Shown: positions 1 to 11,805, counted from the stretch's first letter. The stretch: 64,000 nucleotides of DNA from Poecilobothrus nobilitatus (GCA_947095535.1 OX352773.1:206852093-206916092), one strand, 5' to 3'. The notes: generated from the sequence alone by a model not told the origin. A program made the numbers and translations.

Positions 1-2224
1 AATTTTTGTTTTTTTGTGTTATAATTAATTTTAGCAAACAATTATTATTGGGTGGTGTTGTTATATGTTAAAATTAAATTTTTTTTTTTGCCTTTAAATT
101 TTTGTATTCGAAGTAAATGTGGATATATTTGCATTTCAATGTTGTATACTGACAAATAACAAAGAATATTATAATTTAATGAAATCTATATAAATCTTTT
201 TCGTTATTTGTTTCTTTTCTTGTAAATGGAATGCAAATACAATTTAAAGATAATTTTTGAAGTGTAAAATTAAAGGAAATGAAATTTTAGTATATGTATG
301 TATATAGGAATATTAGTAATACATAAATACTTACTTATTTGTCGAGTTTTATAGCTATTCATATCTTAAAATAGCTAAACAAAAATAAAATCATTTTATA
401 AAACAATTTGTTTTATATAAAAATCATTTGTAACTTAAGTAAAATCATTCGATTAAAAAATGTCTATTTATTTTTGGACTGAATATTCAACTTAATTACT
501 ATTAACCGTTTAATTATCTGATTATCAACTGTTGGAAACAAGTATATGAAAACTTAAAAAATTTTTAAAAATTTATTCTTGATTCATTGCTCCATAAAAA
601 TAGTGCAGAATAATTTTTTTAAAAAGAGAATTTTTCCATTGACGATTCATTGCTTCAGAGTAGTTTTGCCGCACTTTTTTAAATTTTTCTTTACAAAAGA
701 AAATTAAAAAATTCACTCTGCTTCAGTAATTTTGTTTTGAATATATTATAGAGGAAAAATTAAAAGTTAAAGTTTAAATTAACTTGTTTTTTGGGAGGAA
801 AGAAAAAACACATATTGTAAGCACATATTAGATAAACAGAAAATTCCTGCGAAAACTAATACATTTATCCTTGATACAGTGAGGTATGTGGAGATTTTTT
901 TCATTCGTTATACACAGAATGCATATATTAGGATCACAGTGTATTAAAAGTGATCATATACATTTGAATTGAATATGAAAAAAAAAAATTTTACTTTATA
1001 GTGAATTTTAGCAAAATTTTTCAACTCTAGCTTTTAATTAAATCATGATAGTATTCATAAAAATATTTCTTTATTCCCCCTCTATAATTCCTTAAACATG
1101 CACATAATATTTCTTTACAACCTAATAAACAAAATCCCACATACTTACTTGATATGTGTGCTTTAGTTTTTTTCTTTTTTATTTATTTCCGTACACAAGT
1201 TTCATAACACTTTTTATTAAATAAATAACAAAAAAAAAAAATTTATTTTAAATAAAAATTTAAATCCAAAATTCACGATTTGTTCCATAAAATAGTGTTA
1301 TGAAGGTTTTTTTTTTTGTTGCTAAGAAAACTATTGGCAGTTTTTTTTTTCTTACAGCTGCATTTCTGCACAATCCAAAAACCATTTCGGTTGCATTCAA
1401 GGTGATTTTCAAACAAGAAAAAATAAAAGAAAAAAAAAAAGTTGAAATGCATTTCAATTTTAATAAAAAAAAAAAACAAAAATGAAAACCACATTTAAAA
1501 TAACGTTCACTAAATATAAAACTAAAAGTAACAGCTATATAATAAATTCTTATGTCTGGTTACTGTAATTGAATTTGATTGTGCAAATCCCCTTTTTGTA
1601 TATACATATATGTATTTTTCGTGTTTTTTTTTGTAGTTTTTATTATTTTTTTTTATAACCAATTTTTTTTTCTGTTGCAATTCAACAGCAACAAAAAAAA
1701 AAACAAAAAAAAAAAGAAATAGTGGTGAAAAAAATAAATAACAACTAAACAAAAGTAATAAAGTTACATGTAAAATATAGTAATGAAAATTTTTCATTTG
1801 ACATTGAAAATAACGAAATTTTAATTTTATGTTGCGTTTTTTTATGTTCATAGTTCAAATTTATTATTTTTCTTAACCCTCGAACAATACAAGGATGTAG
1901 AATGGTACAAAATGATTTGGATTATGTATTTCATATTGCAACAATATTATATTAATATACACAACTTTGTCAATGGATCAATTGAAGGGAGTGCGTATTC
2001 AAACTTTATATACATTGCGTTCTATATGGCAAGCATTATTTTAGTGATCGTATGTTTATTTATTATAATGATGAGGTTATATTATAATGAGGTTATGTTT
2101 ATTTATTAAATTAATTTTTTGTTTTTGTTTGTTCCGTTTTTAATTTAATGGGGGACCACCCCATTGTTCCTAATAAATTCTAGTATTATGACAACACAAA
2201 CTAATATAGGTAGGGGAAAAAAAA
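1..2224. other. AT-rich noncoding stretch, no gene recognised
   Basis: The stretch is dominated by A/T homopolymers (for example around 1215-1260, 1425-1480 and 1685-1720) and short TATG repeats. Open frames here (for example 1300-1485 plus, 1522-1851 minus, 1912-2109 plus) encode Phe/Lys/Asn/Ile-rich or purely hydrophobic peptides that run through homopolymers. I see no domain or splice-bounded exon. A short imprecise duplication of 'gattcattgct' occurs near 580-655. Confidence 0.6.
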
Positions 2225-2405
2225 ATGTTTTTTCTCGGCCTGCCACATAAATGTGTGTGAAGAAATTATACAGCTTTGCCTTTTCAGATGTGGCTGTAAA
2301 AATCGTAAGGGGAATTGTTCTTACCATGTGTTGTGGTATTTGAACCCACACTAACCCTCTGTGTTTCAGCATATTTTATACGCTCTTACCTACTGGGCCC
2401 TCGAA
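2225..2405 (-). mobile_element. tRNA-derived SINE, family A, copy 1
   Basis: Read on the minus strand, it starts with a tRNA-like head: 'GGGCCCAGTAGGTAAGAGCG' (A-box region) and then 'GGGTTCAAATACC' (B-box region), both part of an internal RNA polymerase III promoter. A SINE body follows with 'CTTACGATTTTTACAGCCAC', then 'TGTATAATTT' and 'ATTTATGTGGCAGGCCGAG', and finally an A-rich tail (the T-run complement near 2218-2232). Four more copies occur in the window (12.4, 26.0, 37.7 and 58.8 kb) with the same order of parts. The family was recognised by internal comparison only. It has no coding capacity, and mobilisation would rely on LINE enzymes. Confidence 0.85.
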
Positions 2406-3575
2406 ATCTTAAGAAAAATTTAAAAAGTTGAGATTAGAACTTCTAATAGTTGAAAGTTTTTCGGGCCGAGGGTTCTGCATTGCTATATATTTAATAAGAA
2501 ACTTTATTTGGAAACTATTTTCTGTAAACCATGTATAATTTTGTTGTAGAAAACTGTTTTGATTTTAAACTCTGTGTTTAGAATCCAAAAATTTAATTTA
2601 ATTTCATACCACCCTGTAATATATACATATAACAATTGTGGTTTTTATACAATTATTCGTGGGTGCAAAAAAATTTATATTTTGCCGTCATTTTACATAA
2701 ATTTTTAATATCTTAAATCTAATCACTATTCTATACAAGTCATAAAAGTTATTGTATTTGTTTTATTTTTTTTTTTTTTATTTTCGGTTTACTTATAGAT
2801 TTATACTATAAGATATTTTACTTTTGTTCTTTTAATGAGTTTTAAAACATTAAATGATTCATCTTATACCAATTATGTTATCAATTCCCATGACCATTGT
2901 TTGTTTAGATTTTTTTTGTTTTTATTACTTTTAATAGCCTACAACTGCGAGACTGCGAATAATTGTTAATTAAGAATAATAAATAAAAAAAAAAAAATTA
3001 TAAAGTTGAACTTTAAAGGTTCATTTTAATGATTGAAAAAATCATTAATAGAAAAATGACAGCAAATTTTTTTTTTTAACATTTTTTTTTTTGTATTTTA
3101 TTAGTGGTTTTGAAAGAAAAATTGTGTTTTTGACAAATGCTATGGGTAAAATATACATAAAAGTTTTATTCAAATTAAATTTTGAATATTATAAGGAAGG
3201 TTTTAAAATAAAAATGTTTTTTTTTTATAAAGTCTGGTATGTCTCATTTGTTAAAAAGTGGTACATAACTATATATGTTCTCATTAGGTCTTTAAAAGGG
3301 AAAATTTTCATTTTTTAACTTTAAACTGAATTTGTGTATGGTATAGTTTAATAGAATATAGTTTTTGAATCAAAAATCAATAAATTAGAAATTCAAATCA
3401 GAAAATTAGAACATACTTAATTCAACGAATCAACTTCTAGTTTTTACTTAAATATATTTTTTTTTAAGTTAAAAACTGTATGAAATACAATTTCTTTTTT
3501 AAATTTGCGAAATGGTAGAATGTTTTTTATAGCATATCTTTCACAATTTTGTTTTAAAAATTTTACTTATTAATT
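2406..3575. other. AT-rich noncoding stretch, nothing recognised
   Basis: A+T-rich DNA with long T-runs (2765-2785, 3068-3090). The open frame at 3091-3318 is Phe/Lys/Ile-rich, passes through a T-tract and shows no motif, so I treat it as chance. 'TCGGGCCGAGG' at 2461-2471 resembles the SINE-A end ('ggcaggccgag') but is too short to call. Confidence 0.5.
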
Positions 3576-4000
3576 TCATTCGATCTAAGATCTTCACCCG
3601 ATTTAAGACGATCCAATGATCTGCTTTCTCTCAAAAGGGCAGACATTGGAATGACAATGGGTATAATCACCCATCACTGTCTAATAGGGAAGTATGCCAG
3701 AAGACTTGGCTTATCCACAAACGACTATTGTAGAGCCTGCAAGGATGAAAAAGAGGAGGAAATTAATCTCCATTTCCTTTGCACATGCCCGGCCTTGTCG
3801 GTAAGAAGGAACACCCTTTTGGATATCTCTTCGACAGACTTAACGATCTGGCAGGTAAAAATGTAAAGAGTATTCTTCGCTTTGCAAAAGGCTCAAATTG
3901 GTTTTAACGAGTGGGATAGAAAAGCTTCTATGTGGTATCACAATAGAGCAAATACGGTCTAAGTGCCTTTTTGGCAGCCACCTTAACCTAACCTTACCTA
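3576..4000 (+). mobile_element. 3' end of a LOA/R1/I-type LINE ORF2 (frameshifted relic)
   Basis: From about 3579 the frame reads a conserved non-LTR retrotransposon tail: 'LKRADIGMTMGIITHHCLIG', then a Cys/His cluster C-x2-C-x12-H-x3-C-x-C ('CRAC' at 3732-3743, 'HFLCTCPAL'). This matches the ORF2 C-terminal region of R1, LOA and I-type elements ('GIITGHCPIG...CRxC...HFLCxCPAL'). The frame shifts between about 3824 and 3830. The remainder, 'FDRLNDLAGKNVKSILRF' to 'GSNWF' and stop, continues in another frame from 3830 to 3907. A short 3' UTR ends in 'ACCTTAACCTAACCTTACC' near 3980-3999, like the simple 3' repeats of these LINEs. No RT or endonuclease domain is present, so this is a 5'-truncated dead copy. 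Clade assignment within LOA/R1/I is uncertain. Confidence 0.85.
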
Positions 4001-4094
4001 ATTTCACTCTGTTTGGCCGTTTGTCTATAGTTTCTATACAATTTAAGATGGAGCATAAAAATGTTATCCATGCATGTATCGTATTACAAAAATA

Positions 4095-4620
4095 ATGTTG
4101 TGGAAGAATTATTTTTATATAGCACCATATATTACGGAGTTAAAACCCCTCAAATTTGGAAAAAGCTATATTTTCAAATGTTTATATCTCGAGTTCGTCT
4201 AAATATTTTTTTTTCAATCTAAAAATGTCACAAAAAGTATCCTGTTTAATTTGTATAAATCAATATATAAAAATGATTTAAGTTTTTGCAATTTGTATGT
4301 ACATTTACTGTTACAAGAAAATAATATTTTGCAAACTCCAGAACGTTTTCAGGTATTATCTTGAAATTTTGAGAGGAACCACATCTTATAGGAATCTCAG
4401 AAATAATTTTTCTCCTTCCTCCTATTTAAGATTCGTTATAGGTCAAAAGTGGGAAATTCTTTATTTTCAGAAACATGGAACTTGGAAACCAGCTGTAAAT
4501 ATTTATCGTAAGTAAGACATAAAAATGAAAATTCCACTTTTATATTTTTAAATGTGTTAACAGCTTTCGTCTCTAAAAAAGAAAGTGTCTCTACATTTTT
4601 GCAATTTTCTAAGAAATTCT
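4095..4620 (+). repeat. Family T repeat, copy 1 (partial, lacks the TCCG head)
   Basis: 'TTACGGAGTTAAAACCCCTC' at 4132-4151, then 'AAAAAGCTATATTTTCAAATG' and 'TATATCTCGAG', align in order with 'TTACGGAGCTACAGCCCCTC', 'AAAAAGCCC' and 'TATATCT' in the copy at 38.7-39.8 kb. Further along, 'TTTGCAAACTCC', 'TTGAAATTTTGAG', 'AAAAATGAAAATTCC' and 'GTGTTAACAGCTTT' continue the match. It begins about 95 bp after the LINE 3' end. No coding capacity; the open frames at 3898-4095 and 4297-4515 are incidental. Confidence 0.7.
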
Positions 4621-7060
4621 AAGAAAAACTAAAAATGTCGATACAAAATAAGTGCAATCCATTATTTTATTTGCCCTTTAAAAAGGTTTATTTTTACTTA
4701 CTACCTTACTACTAACTGTTTGATTAAATTAAACTATAGGCTTAATTTCAATATTTACATACAAAACATATGTTTTATAGATACAGCAAATTGCTGTGAA
4801 TGTGTAATTTTTTTTTAAACTTTTATACTATAGTTTGTTTTAAAACACTTTAGAAATTGTATTTTTTTTTTTGTTAATATCCTAGAATGCAACAGATGTT
4901 TTGATTAATGAATAATTTGTTTTCTTTTTTCAAGAGTTGCCAACGGATAACAGAATATGTTTAAACATCAACACAGAATATCAATTTGTAAAATTATTTT
5001 GTACATATGATTCGCAATTGTAAACTCGTTAAACTATGTTAATAAGTTGTCGTTCTATATCTTTATATTACTCCCATAACCATTTGAAGGTATAAATGAC
5101 ATGTATTTACTTTAAATCTATATAGTGAAACGTTTTTTAAGCCAAAACTAATAAACTTCAGGTGTCTTATTATTTTAGTAAATTACTCCTCCTTCTCCTA
5201 AGGATGTAATTTTGACATGTTTAAGAATAGCTGTAAGATACTTTCAATTTTCCGAAATAAGTATATCATAAAATATTAATTTTAATTAAGAGGACTTAAT
5301 TTAGAGGACTTATTACAAAGGACTTTCACATATATCATATAATAATTTAAAATTATTTCAGTTTTATTAATAGAAGCCGTTTCATGTGTTATTGAATGGC
5401 ACTCTATTTTTTAAAATTAAATACTACTTTGAAAACCTTTAACATTTTAAAAGTAAAAAAAAATCAAAGCAATTCTAAATAAAGTTTCTTTTAATTTTTG
5501 TCAGCATGACACACCGTGACACACACCATGGGAATGCTTTCAAAGAAAAAAACTGTACATATTATGTTTTAAAAACAAAAAAAAAATTTATATCTTTAAA
5601 TATCGTCTACAAAATGTAGAGATATTTTTAATATACATTCAGTTTAATATTAAGAGATTTTTGATGCATTTTGTATTTTAACTACCACAGTGCATACGTT
5701 ACTAATTTTTTAGTATCGTGAATAATGATTTGTTTTTATTTTTATATCGAAAACAAAAAAAAAATATTTTCTTTTTAAGAAAAATTTATATTTTCTTAAA
5801 TTCGAATTTATTAACAAAAAAAACAAATATAAAACAATACAAAAGAAGTTCATTTCCTTATTTTGTTTTTGTTTTTTTCATAATTTCATTTTAGCGCATT
5901 AAATCGCTAAAAGAGGGCAGAAACGTTTTGCAACAAAGAAAATTATTAAATAAAAAAAGGCTAAAGTTATATTCCACCATCCTAAAATGGAATTAAAAAA
6001 AAAATATGAAGCTAATTGTCACATTTTATGTCATTTTAATGCTTTTTACGATTTAAGCGATAATATGATGGGTTATGACTTTTTTGCACGGTAAATGTTA
6101 TAAAGTTATTATGACTGTTTTGAAAAATGGAAAAGAAAAAAGAAAAACGATTGCAAAGTTTTTTTTGACAAGCGATAAATATTAAACTTATAATTCTTTT
6201 TTTTTTGTGCTACAGAAGGAAAAAAAAAATCATGAAGAGTGAAAGTGGTAGATTTTCCGTTTATTTTTAAAAATTAGCACACTATTGTATTTTGTACATA
6301 AGTAGTAGTTACATGTTATATTTAAGTTGATTTTCTTTTAATATGTACTTTTTTTTTTTATATAAACAACTCATTTAAAATTTTTTTCTGGTGACATGAC
6401 ATCTGTATCAAATTGAAGATAATTTATAAATAGTATTAATAGTAACATTTCTAAAATATTTAATACAAGGTGTAGAAGATATGAAAGATGTAGAAATGAA
6501 GTCAATATCAGTATATTTTTCGACATTAAAAGCTACTTAATTAGTAAAATATCATTAAATTGTTTAGAATAACTTTACAAGTTCATTTGGCAACGATAAG
6601 CAGACTACCATATTAATATCAAAACTATTTTAAACTGAATTTGAATAAAAATACAAAAATATCTTAATTTTAACATTTATTTACAAAGTGTTTAAATAAT
6701 TTTTTTAAATTTCCAAGATATTTCGATATAAATATGTCAACATTTATAACATTTTCTTTTTTCCTTGAGAATATTTAGATACAAATCTGTTTATTAAACT
6801 TTTTGAGAGCTATCAATTGTATCCTTCAGTATGGCACAGTACTCTGTATACAAGTATACAAATAATTTTAATAGACAACAGAAATTTCATCTTTTTTTTA
6901 AAATAGTATACAAAATTAAAAAAAAATCTTTAATTTTTAAATAATTAATTTATTGCACATTAAAATTAGTTTTGTTTTGATAGTGATTCTAATTTAAGAA
7001 GTACTAACAAACATTCAATATAAATTATAGTACACTGTCACCTATATGATGATTTTAGTA
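4621..7060. other. AT-rich noncoding stretch, nothing recognised
   Basis: About 2.4 kb of A/T-rich DNA without a recognisable repeat family or coding pattern. The only higher-complexity patch I noticed is near 5500-5545 ('gacacaccgtgacacacacc', a short direct repetition). Homopolymers recur throughout. Confidence 0.5.
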
Positions 7061-7509
7061 TATATATTTCCTTTTTTTTTTTTACTTTAACTGAAGACAT
7101 TTTTACTATAAATGAAGAAATTTTTACTTTAAATGAATATTTTTTATTTTAATTGGAAATTTTTTTATTTTAAATTAAGATTTTTTTACTTTAAGTGAAC
7201 ACATTCGTAATAAAAATTAAAGTAAAAACTTACATATAATATACATGTACATAGCGATATACTCGTATATTATGCATATACATAAATATCAGCTATAAAT
7301 ATGTATGAATTACCGAAATTAAGTATACATATTTATATTAAATATTTATGTAACATAAATTACTGAACTAAAAATTCTTCATTTAAAATAAAAATGTCTT
7401 CACTTAAAATAAAAAATATTCACTTAAAGTAAAAATCTTCACTTAAATTAAAAAATATTCGTGAAAAAAAATTGAAAAGTCTTCAGTTAAAGTAAAAATG
7501 GTATATATT
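7061..7509. repeat. Fold-back element with inverted arrays of ~20-bp units
   Basis: The left arm (about 7079-7205) is a degenerate tandem array of ~20-bp units of the form 'TTTTTACTTTAAATGAAGA', about six copies. The right arm (about 7365-7498) is the same array inverted ('TCTTCACTTAAAATAAAAA'), also about six copies. The outermost units match best: 'TTTACTTTAACTGAAGAC' at 7081-7098 versus its complement at 7479-7496. The spacer is unrelated AT-rich DNA. A possible 8-bp target duplication TATATATT flanks it (7061-7068 and 7502-7509), but the local TA richness makes this weak. No transposase frame. The architecture is that of fold-back (FB-like) or MITE DNA. Confidence 0.75.
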
Positions 7510-9019
7510 CGGCAATTTAATGTATAAAATAAATGTATGGTTATTATGTAAAAGATTTACTGGAATTTTATGTAAGTCGTGGCCTTAGTCGTGGCCATAC
7601 GAATGGGAGATTGATATTCTTATAATGAATTTATCTTTAATCACATGAAATCATATAAATCGAAATTTTTCCTACATAATATATGTATTTAAAAATGCAT
7701 CATAAAAATGTTGCTGATGATAGTGTTGATGTTGATGATGTTACTGTATCATGAAAATGTTGCATAATAATTAGTCTTTTTTTTTTTCAAAATTAAAAAT
7801 GAATTATTTTTTAATCTTTTTTCAAAAATACCTCCTTTAACTTAAGGTTATACTATATATACAAATTATACCTATATATAAATTTACGATTGGTCTTATA
7901 CTTCGCAGATAATTTTCATAAAATTTCATATAATAAGACTAAGTATAAGACTAATCAAAAATTTTAAACAAGGTGTTGTTAAGGCAATATTCCATTACTA
8001 AAGAGTGGAAGTAATGTTGTAGGACGAAACACTCCAAACACCAAATCAAAATTTAATCTAATATTGATCTAAGAAAAATTTAGTCAATTAATATGACGGT
8101 GGTACATTTTTCTTTATGTAATGTAATATTAAATAAGAATTTGTGGTTTTAAAAATGTAAAATAAAACTAAATTAAGAAAAATATGATTGAGTTTATAAA
8201 TTTTTTAATATTACTTAAAATGTGACTTTTATAATACACCTATATAAGAAGTAAATTATTACACAAATATGGTGAACGATTTAAATATTATGTTACATGA
8301 AATAAGAGGACAATAAAAACATAAAACCAAAATAATATTTTTTTTTTTTTTGATGTTATATATTACACATACATATATGGTAAACAGGTAAATAATAATT
8401 TATTAATTGCGGAAAATATTTTTTACATTATTACTTATTTTTGTTGTTTTTCCTTTTGTGACCACATTTTATTTTTCATCTCTATATTTTTCTTATTGTA
8501 AAGTGTTTTATTCTCATATTATAATAATTACTGTAGTGTCACGTAACCGTTTTTAAATACATTAAATTTTTTTTAATTATTTCATTAATTATAATGATGT
8601 ATGTATTATAAAAAAAAGAAAAACTGAAAATGTTATAGGTGATTAAACTTTTTTAAACGATAAATCTTGATCGTTATCAATTAATTGTTTTATTACTAAA
8701 ATAATTTTATTGGTTATAAATATCAATTAAGTTTTAAATTATTTAATTATTTAGTAAAATTAATTTAAAATGAATGTAGGGATTTAGATACACATATTAT
8801 ATTTGTAAATTGTAATTAATTGAAGTAGTCAAGAAGTCGTTTTGTTTTAATAAATTTTTTTGTAAAAATAATTAAAAGTTCTGTTAAAAAAATACAGTCA
8901 AAATAAAAATTGTATTAAAAACAAAAATTGATTAGGTCGATAAGGAATATAGAAAATACAGAATACAGAAAAATATTGAAAAAATTTCTTATTATTTTCA
9001 CCTTAACCGTCCCCTCTTT
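7510..9019. other. AT-rich noncoding stretch, nothing recognised
   Basis: It contains a short direct repeat 'GTCGTGGCC' spaced by three bases near 7577-7597 and a TGATGA/TGTTGATG-rich patch near 7712-7745. The rest is AT-rich DNA with many A/T-runs. No open frame of note. Confidence 0.5.
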
Positions 9020-9125
9020 TGTTTGCTTCCAAAACTTCCACATCGTTGGAAATAGGAAAGTAAAATTTTAAACGTATAGTTAAGTAGATTTTATTAAAGC
9101 ACTATTAAATAGCTTTCATAAAAAC
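9020..9125 (+). repeat. Family T repeat, short head fragment
   Basis: 'CCAAAACTTCCACATCGTTGG' followed by 'AAATAGGAAAGTAAAATTTTAAACGTATAG' aligns with the segment just after the TCCG run in the 38.6-kb copy ('ACAAAACTTCTACACCGTTA', 'AAATTTTAACCATAG'). The (TCCG) run itself is missing and the match fades after about 9120. Confidence 0.5.
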
Positions 9126-9294
9126 TTCATTTATATAGGTGCCTTCAAAATTATTTAAAAGACAATATTTATTTATTTATTTATTTTAATATACATTACT
9201 ATATTACTAAATTACTAAACCATTGATTACTAAAGGCCATATTAGTACTTTTTCACTAACTTTTCTTATAATTAAAGACACTTAAAGCTACTTG

Positions 9295-9355
9295 TTTAGG
9301 ATTTAAACCCTCATTCTTCATTTTACTAAGCCACGTGCTTAATCACTACATCAAT
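9295..9355 (-). mobile_element. tRNA-like SINE head, family B, copy 1 (degenerate)
   Basis: Minus strand: 'TGATGTAGTGATTAAGCACG' is A-box-like, and about 30 bases later 'GGGTTTAAATCC' is B-box-like. The spacing suits a tRNA-derived Pol III promoter. 'TGATGTAGT.TTTAA' recurs in the copy at 47.2 kb. The cloverleaf is not intact, so this is a SINE relic rather than a tRNA gene. Family assignment is tentative. Confidence 0.45.
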
Positions 9356-9379
9356 TTAAAGACCATGTAAAGCTCATAT

Positions 9380-10200
9380 TAAGTAAAAATAACAAAGCCT
9401 TTATGCTGTTCTACAACCTATTGTCAGAAAGCTGTTTTACAACAAACGGATAAGTCCCAGAGTTAAAATAATTTCATATCAAGCTCTTATAAGACCAATA
9501 ATAGCATATGCCGTCCCTATTTTGTTTAACATAAGCGCTAGCACAATGGAACTTATTAGAAAATTTGAGAGAAAATGCATTACGGTCTGCATAAATAAAA
9601 CGAGAAAACAAGAATAAAATTTTCAACATTTTTATTCTAACAAAATAATATATAAAGATACAAACATAATAAGATTCGATAATTTTGCTATAAAATTAAT
9701 ACGTAATCATTTTAATAGAGCTTTACAAGAGGTGGAAAATAATCTAGTGTCAAATATTTATTATCACAATGATCTGTATATAAGATCCATCATGAATACA
9801 GGATTCATTGCACCGGAATTCTTTATATACCTAGATTCAAATGGTTATATTCAAGTTCAAAACTTTGTCCTCCTATTATATTTCATTATAATAGGCGGGC
9901 TATACGTAAGATCATTGACAATAATCCGCGAAACCTAGATTATTCGATGTTGAAATTTGATATACATATACCAGAAAGGGACAAAAGTATTAGTACAAAT
10001 TTTTGGTGGTTATAAAACACCTATACATAGTAGATTAAAATTATTACTAATAGGATTAGGATAAGTAGAATAACATAGACTAAGTTAGATTAGAGATAGG
10101 TAACAATAGTTTAAGTTTTTATCTTAAAACCTAAACGAAAGAAATTTGGATTTTTAAACGAAATTTTTTATCAAAAACATAATAAATATAAGGATGTAAA
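9380..10200 (+). mobile_element. Jockey-like LINE 3' fragment, plus-strand copy (pseudogene)
   Basis: From 9429 the frame encodes the C-terminal part of a reverse-transcriptase protein: 'KLFYNKRISPRVKIISYQAL', 'IRPIIAYAVP' and 'FERKCI'. It continues through an in-frame stop at 9615-9617 to 'IRNHFNRAL' and 'TGFIAPEFFIYLDSNG', meets another stop at 9936, then reads 'NPRNLDYSML...FDIHIPERD...NFWWL' and stop (10013-10015) in a shifted frame. The same landmarks appear on the minus strand at 10.9-11.8 kb, so these are two copies of one family. The catalytic RT motifs are not present, so this copy is 5'-truncated. The 3' UTR runs to roughly 10.2 kb. Confidence 0.85.
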
Positions 10201-10537
10201 ATACCATGGAGCATTCAAAGATAAAATGTAATATTAAAGGATAAAACCTAAAATTAATACAATAACAAAACATGTCATCTTAAAATTAATTATAAAAACA
10301 ATGAAGTAAATTTATTATTATTCCGATATTTTTTGTTTGTAAGTTAAATAATATAAGATCTAAAAAAAAAGATCGAGGCCCTTTTTTTTTTTTTATTTTA
10401 ACTTTTATTTATTATTTAAAGATCTTACATTATTACCCTAAAAATTTTACAAAATAGATATTTTAGTATGTAAGAATATTTAGTAGTTTTGTTTGTTAAT
10501 TTTTGTTTTTATTTTTTCTTTTTATATTATTCTTATA
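10201..10537. other. AT-rich spacer between the LINE copy and the MITE
   Basis: AT-rich DNA with an 'AGATCTAAAAAAAAAGATC' near-palindrome at about 10357-10375. No coding signal. Confidence 0.4.
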
Positions 10538-10775
10538 CAGGATTTGTACTCCAAATTCACCATTTTGCAAATCAAATTCATGCTTTTGCAATAACAATTG
10601 ACATATCGAAGAAATAAATCAACTGCTAAACTAAAAAATTAAGTTATCGTAACATTTTTTATTATCAGATGTATTTAATTTGCAAAAGGTTTAATTTGAG
10701 TTACAAAAAGTTGAATTTGATTTGCAAAAGGATGAATTTGATTTCCAAAAGGGTGAATTCGGAGTGCAAACCCTG
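10538..10775. mobile_element. 238-bp MITE with long inverted repeats and TA flanks
   Basis: The left end 'CAGGATTTGTACTCCAAATT' (10538) and the complement of the right end 'CAGGGTTTGCACTCCGAATT' are inverted repeats that continue through 'CACC.TTTTG.AAATCAAATTCAT' for about 45 bases. 'TA' flanks the element on both sides, as expected for Tc1/mariner-type target duplication. The right arm is a tandem array of ~21-bp units ('TGAATTTGATTTGCAAAAGG'), about five degenerate copies. No open frame, so it is non-autonomous. Assignment to Tc1/mariner rests only on the TA flank and the CAG start. Confidence 0.75.
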
Positions 10776-10899
10776 TATTTTATTAACCCTGTATTGATAA
10801 AAAAATATTGAAAAAACCATTATAGTATCTTATTCTTATTTTAACTTAAAATTTAATCTAATTAACCCTGAAAAAAACTAACCTACCCTAATCTAGTTC

Positions 10900-11805
10900 C
10901 TACCCTAATATGTATATTATTATATTACATTCTACCTAACCACCAAACATTTTTTTTATTTAAAGTATCCTTGTAAGGAATGTGAGTGTCAAATTACAGG
11001 TCTTGGGGGTTTATGTTATTAGGATTATACTAAATTTATTTAGCATGTAGCCCGTCTATTATAATGAAATAATAGGGAGATATGGTTTTGATTTTGCAGA
11101 TAACCTTCTTTATCCAAAAAAAAAAAAGTTCGGTTGCAATGAACCCAGTTTTTAATGTATTTTTTATGTACTCCTCGTTATGGTAATATATGTGCAATAT
11201 TAAGCTGTTCTCTGGAGTTTTTAATGCTCTATCAAAATGATTTCTGATCAATTTTATAATAAAATTGTCTATTTTTGTCATGTTTGGCTCTTTGTAGATG
11301 TATTTATTTGAATAAAAATGTTTATAATTGGTATCTGGCTTACGGTATTTATTGATATATACTCTTATGCACTTTCTTTCGAATTTTCGAAGTTTTTCTA
11401 TTACGCTAGCACTAATGTTGTACCAGAACGGAGCTGCGTAGGTTATAATTGGTCGTATGAGTGCTTTGCAACATATAATTTTCACTTTCTCTTTAATGAT
11501 TTTATTATAAAACAGTTTTTTACAAACCATGAATGCTTTGCTGGCTTTGTTTATTGCGTTATTAATGTGTTCATTGTAATTTAGATTTTGGTGTAAGTGC
11601 AAACCAAGGTATTTTACTGATTTTTTGTTCTTTAACCTTACATTATTGGGTTGTTTGATAGCGTAGTTCCTCCAATTTTTTCTCATATTTCCGTTAAGCT
11701 TATCTACAGTATTACTAAAGAGTATGATTTCGCACTTTTCGTAATTTATTTTCAATAACCATAGCTTGCAAAAATCTAGGCCCTTATGAATTATAATTTT
11801 ACATA
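10900..11805 (-). mobile_element. Jockey-like LINE 3' fragment, minus-strand copy
   Basis: An open minus-strand frame at 11036-11755 (239 codons) encodes the C-terminal RT/thumb region: 'LKINYEKCEIILFSN', 'KSVKYLGLHLHQNLNYNEHI' (the conserved 'KYLGL' motif), 'KALIRPIITYAAPFWYN', 'RKFERKCIRVYINKYRKP', 'FIIKLIRNHFDRAL'. Homology extends upstream to about 11805 ('LDFCKLWLLKIN') and, after frame loss near 11100, downstream to about 10925 ('NPQDL', 'FDTHIPYKD', 'WWL'). The FADD catalytic motif would lie upstream and is absent. This is the best-preserved protein-coding relic in the window. It lies tail to tail with the copy at 9.4-10.2 kb. The antisense frame at 11318-11584 is a shadow. Confidence 0.88.

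Noticed and set aside
1912..2109. 65-codon hydrophobic open frame
   Set aside because: Ile/Tyr/Phe-rich from AT composition, contains a local 'ATGAGGTTATATTATAATGAGG' repetition, no domain or splice context.
2145..2372. 75-codon minus frame
   Set aside because: Lies across a tRNA-derived SINE; the translation is incidental.
11318..11584. 88-codon plus frame
   Set aside because: Antisense shadow of the LINE reading frame on the minus strand.
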